Positions 63,600 through 64,000 of a DNA stretch of 64,000 bases are shown here, piece after piece. The translations under genes were made by a program, and so were the position numbers. Numbering within the stretch: the first letter of the stretch is position 1; every line of letters starts with the position of its first letter. The notes beneath the pieces are model-generated. The model was not told the DNA's origin. It saw only the letters and a program-made list of their open reading frames with translations, and made no database searches. Source of the stretch: Forficula auricularia (Eukaryota > Arthropoda > Insecta > Dermaptera > Forficulidae); the NCBI GenBank assembly GCA_024734495.1, contig JALMQS010000030.1:13804378-13868377 (forward strand). Direction: 5' to 3'.

Positions 63600-64000
63600 C
63601 ATAATTATGTTTTTCTGGAAAAATGTTCCCTCTATCAAATAGAAAATTGACTAACACTAAAAACCTTCTCTTTAATAAAGGGAGCAGAAACGTTTGAAAT
63701 TCTAATAAACCATTTAGGGGCTGTTTTTATAAAAAAAATTTATTTATTCCTTAAAATCTTATAAAATATTGTTGCTAACGTTTTGAAATTTAATTTTTAT
63801 TAAATTGTATAAGTTATATAATTAAAGATATAAATTTTGGAATATATTTTTTCTCTGTATTTTATTTATTCATTCTTTTAATAATTACATGTCAACTTAT
63901 TTTTAGTATGAGCAATCCCTTCATATTTCTATATGAGAAGTTAAGTTTATAGATTCTGATAGCAATGTTTACTTCTGATTCTTTTTTATAAAAATAGATT
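63600..64000. other. Right-end AT-rich DNA
   Basis: No gene or clear repeat seen. Confidence 0.5.

Overview
This is a window of AT-rich, intron-rich, transposon-dense nuclear DNA. It suggests an arthropod, most likely an insect: the protein-coding genes are animal families, the introns are long, a eukaryotic tRNA-Asn gene is present, and 5'-truncated jockey-like LINE tails, hAT pieces, tRNA-derived SINEs and fold-back elements fill the introns. There are no bacterial features such as operons, ribosome binding sites or CRISPR arrays. The species cannot be named from the sequence.

Layout. Positions 4396-44241, minus strand, hold one WNK (with-no-lysine) protein kinase gene. I could chain 16 coding exons by splice-site and phase matching: ATG at 44241, an N-terminal Ser/Arg-rich part (43110-30648), the kinase domain (27897-23103), the PF2-like domain (21922-19021), a 773-codon Gln/Pro/Ser-rich exon (12394-10076) and a second PF2-like domain (5935-4396). 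The C-terminus is not resolved; it lies in 1-4395 or beyond the left edge. The WNK introns contain almost all the mobile elements: a 119-bp satellite (6840-8410), a multi-level nested transposon cluster (14326-17760), two TTAA-flanked MITEs, several fold-back elements including a 2.1-kb palindrome (35964-38057), and many LINE tails.

Right of WNK, 44242-49736 holds no gene that I can support. Then come a three-exon plus-strand gene for a small one-pass membrane protein of the SMIM29/C3orf18 family (49737-50258) and, convergent with it, a minus-strand HMGA-like gene with three AT-hooks and an acidic tail (51447-53608, with a probable non-coding first exon near 54281-54450). A repeat-rich stretch follows (54450-59579) with a LINE tail, a possible LTR and very G-rich DNA. 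Then come tRNA-Asn(GTT) at 59580-59653, a 512-bp tandem duplication, and an intronless TADA3/Ada3 gene (61342-62778, plus) whose probable 3' UTR contains two palindromic MITEs.

How the genes relate. WNK is a cytoplasmic chloride- and crowding-sensing kinase that drives the SPAK/OSR1 (Frayed) ion-transport cascade. HMGA and TADA3 act in the nucleus, on chromatin architecture and as a subunit of the SAGA/ATAC acetyltransferase modules. They are independent genes that happen to be neighbours. No wholly new system was proven. The best leads are: a palindromic element family with exact 12-bp target duplications (two copies), fold-back elements carrying hammerhead-like cores, an apparently non-AG splice acceptor in the WNK kinase domain, and a layered insertion history that can be read out frame by frame.
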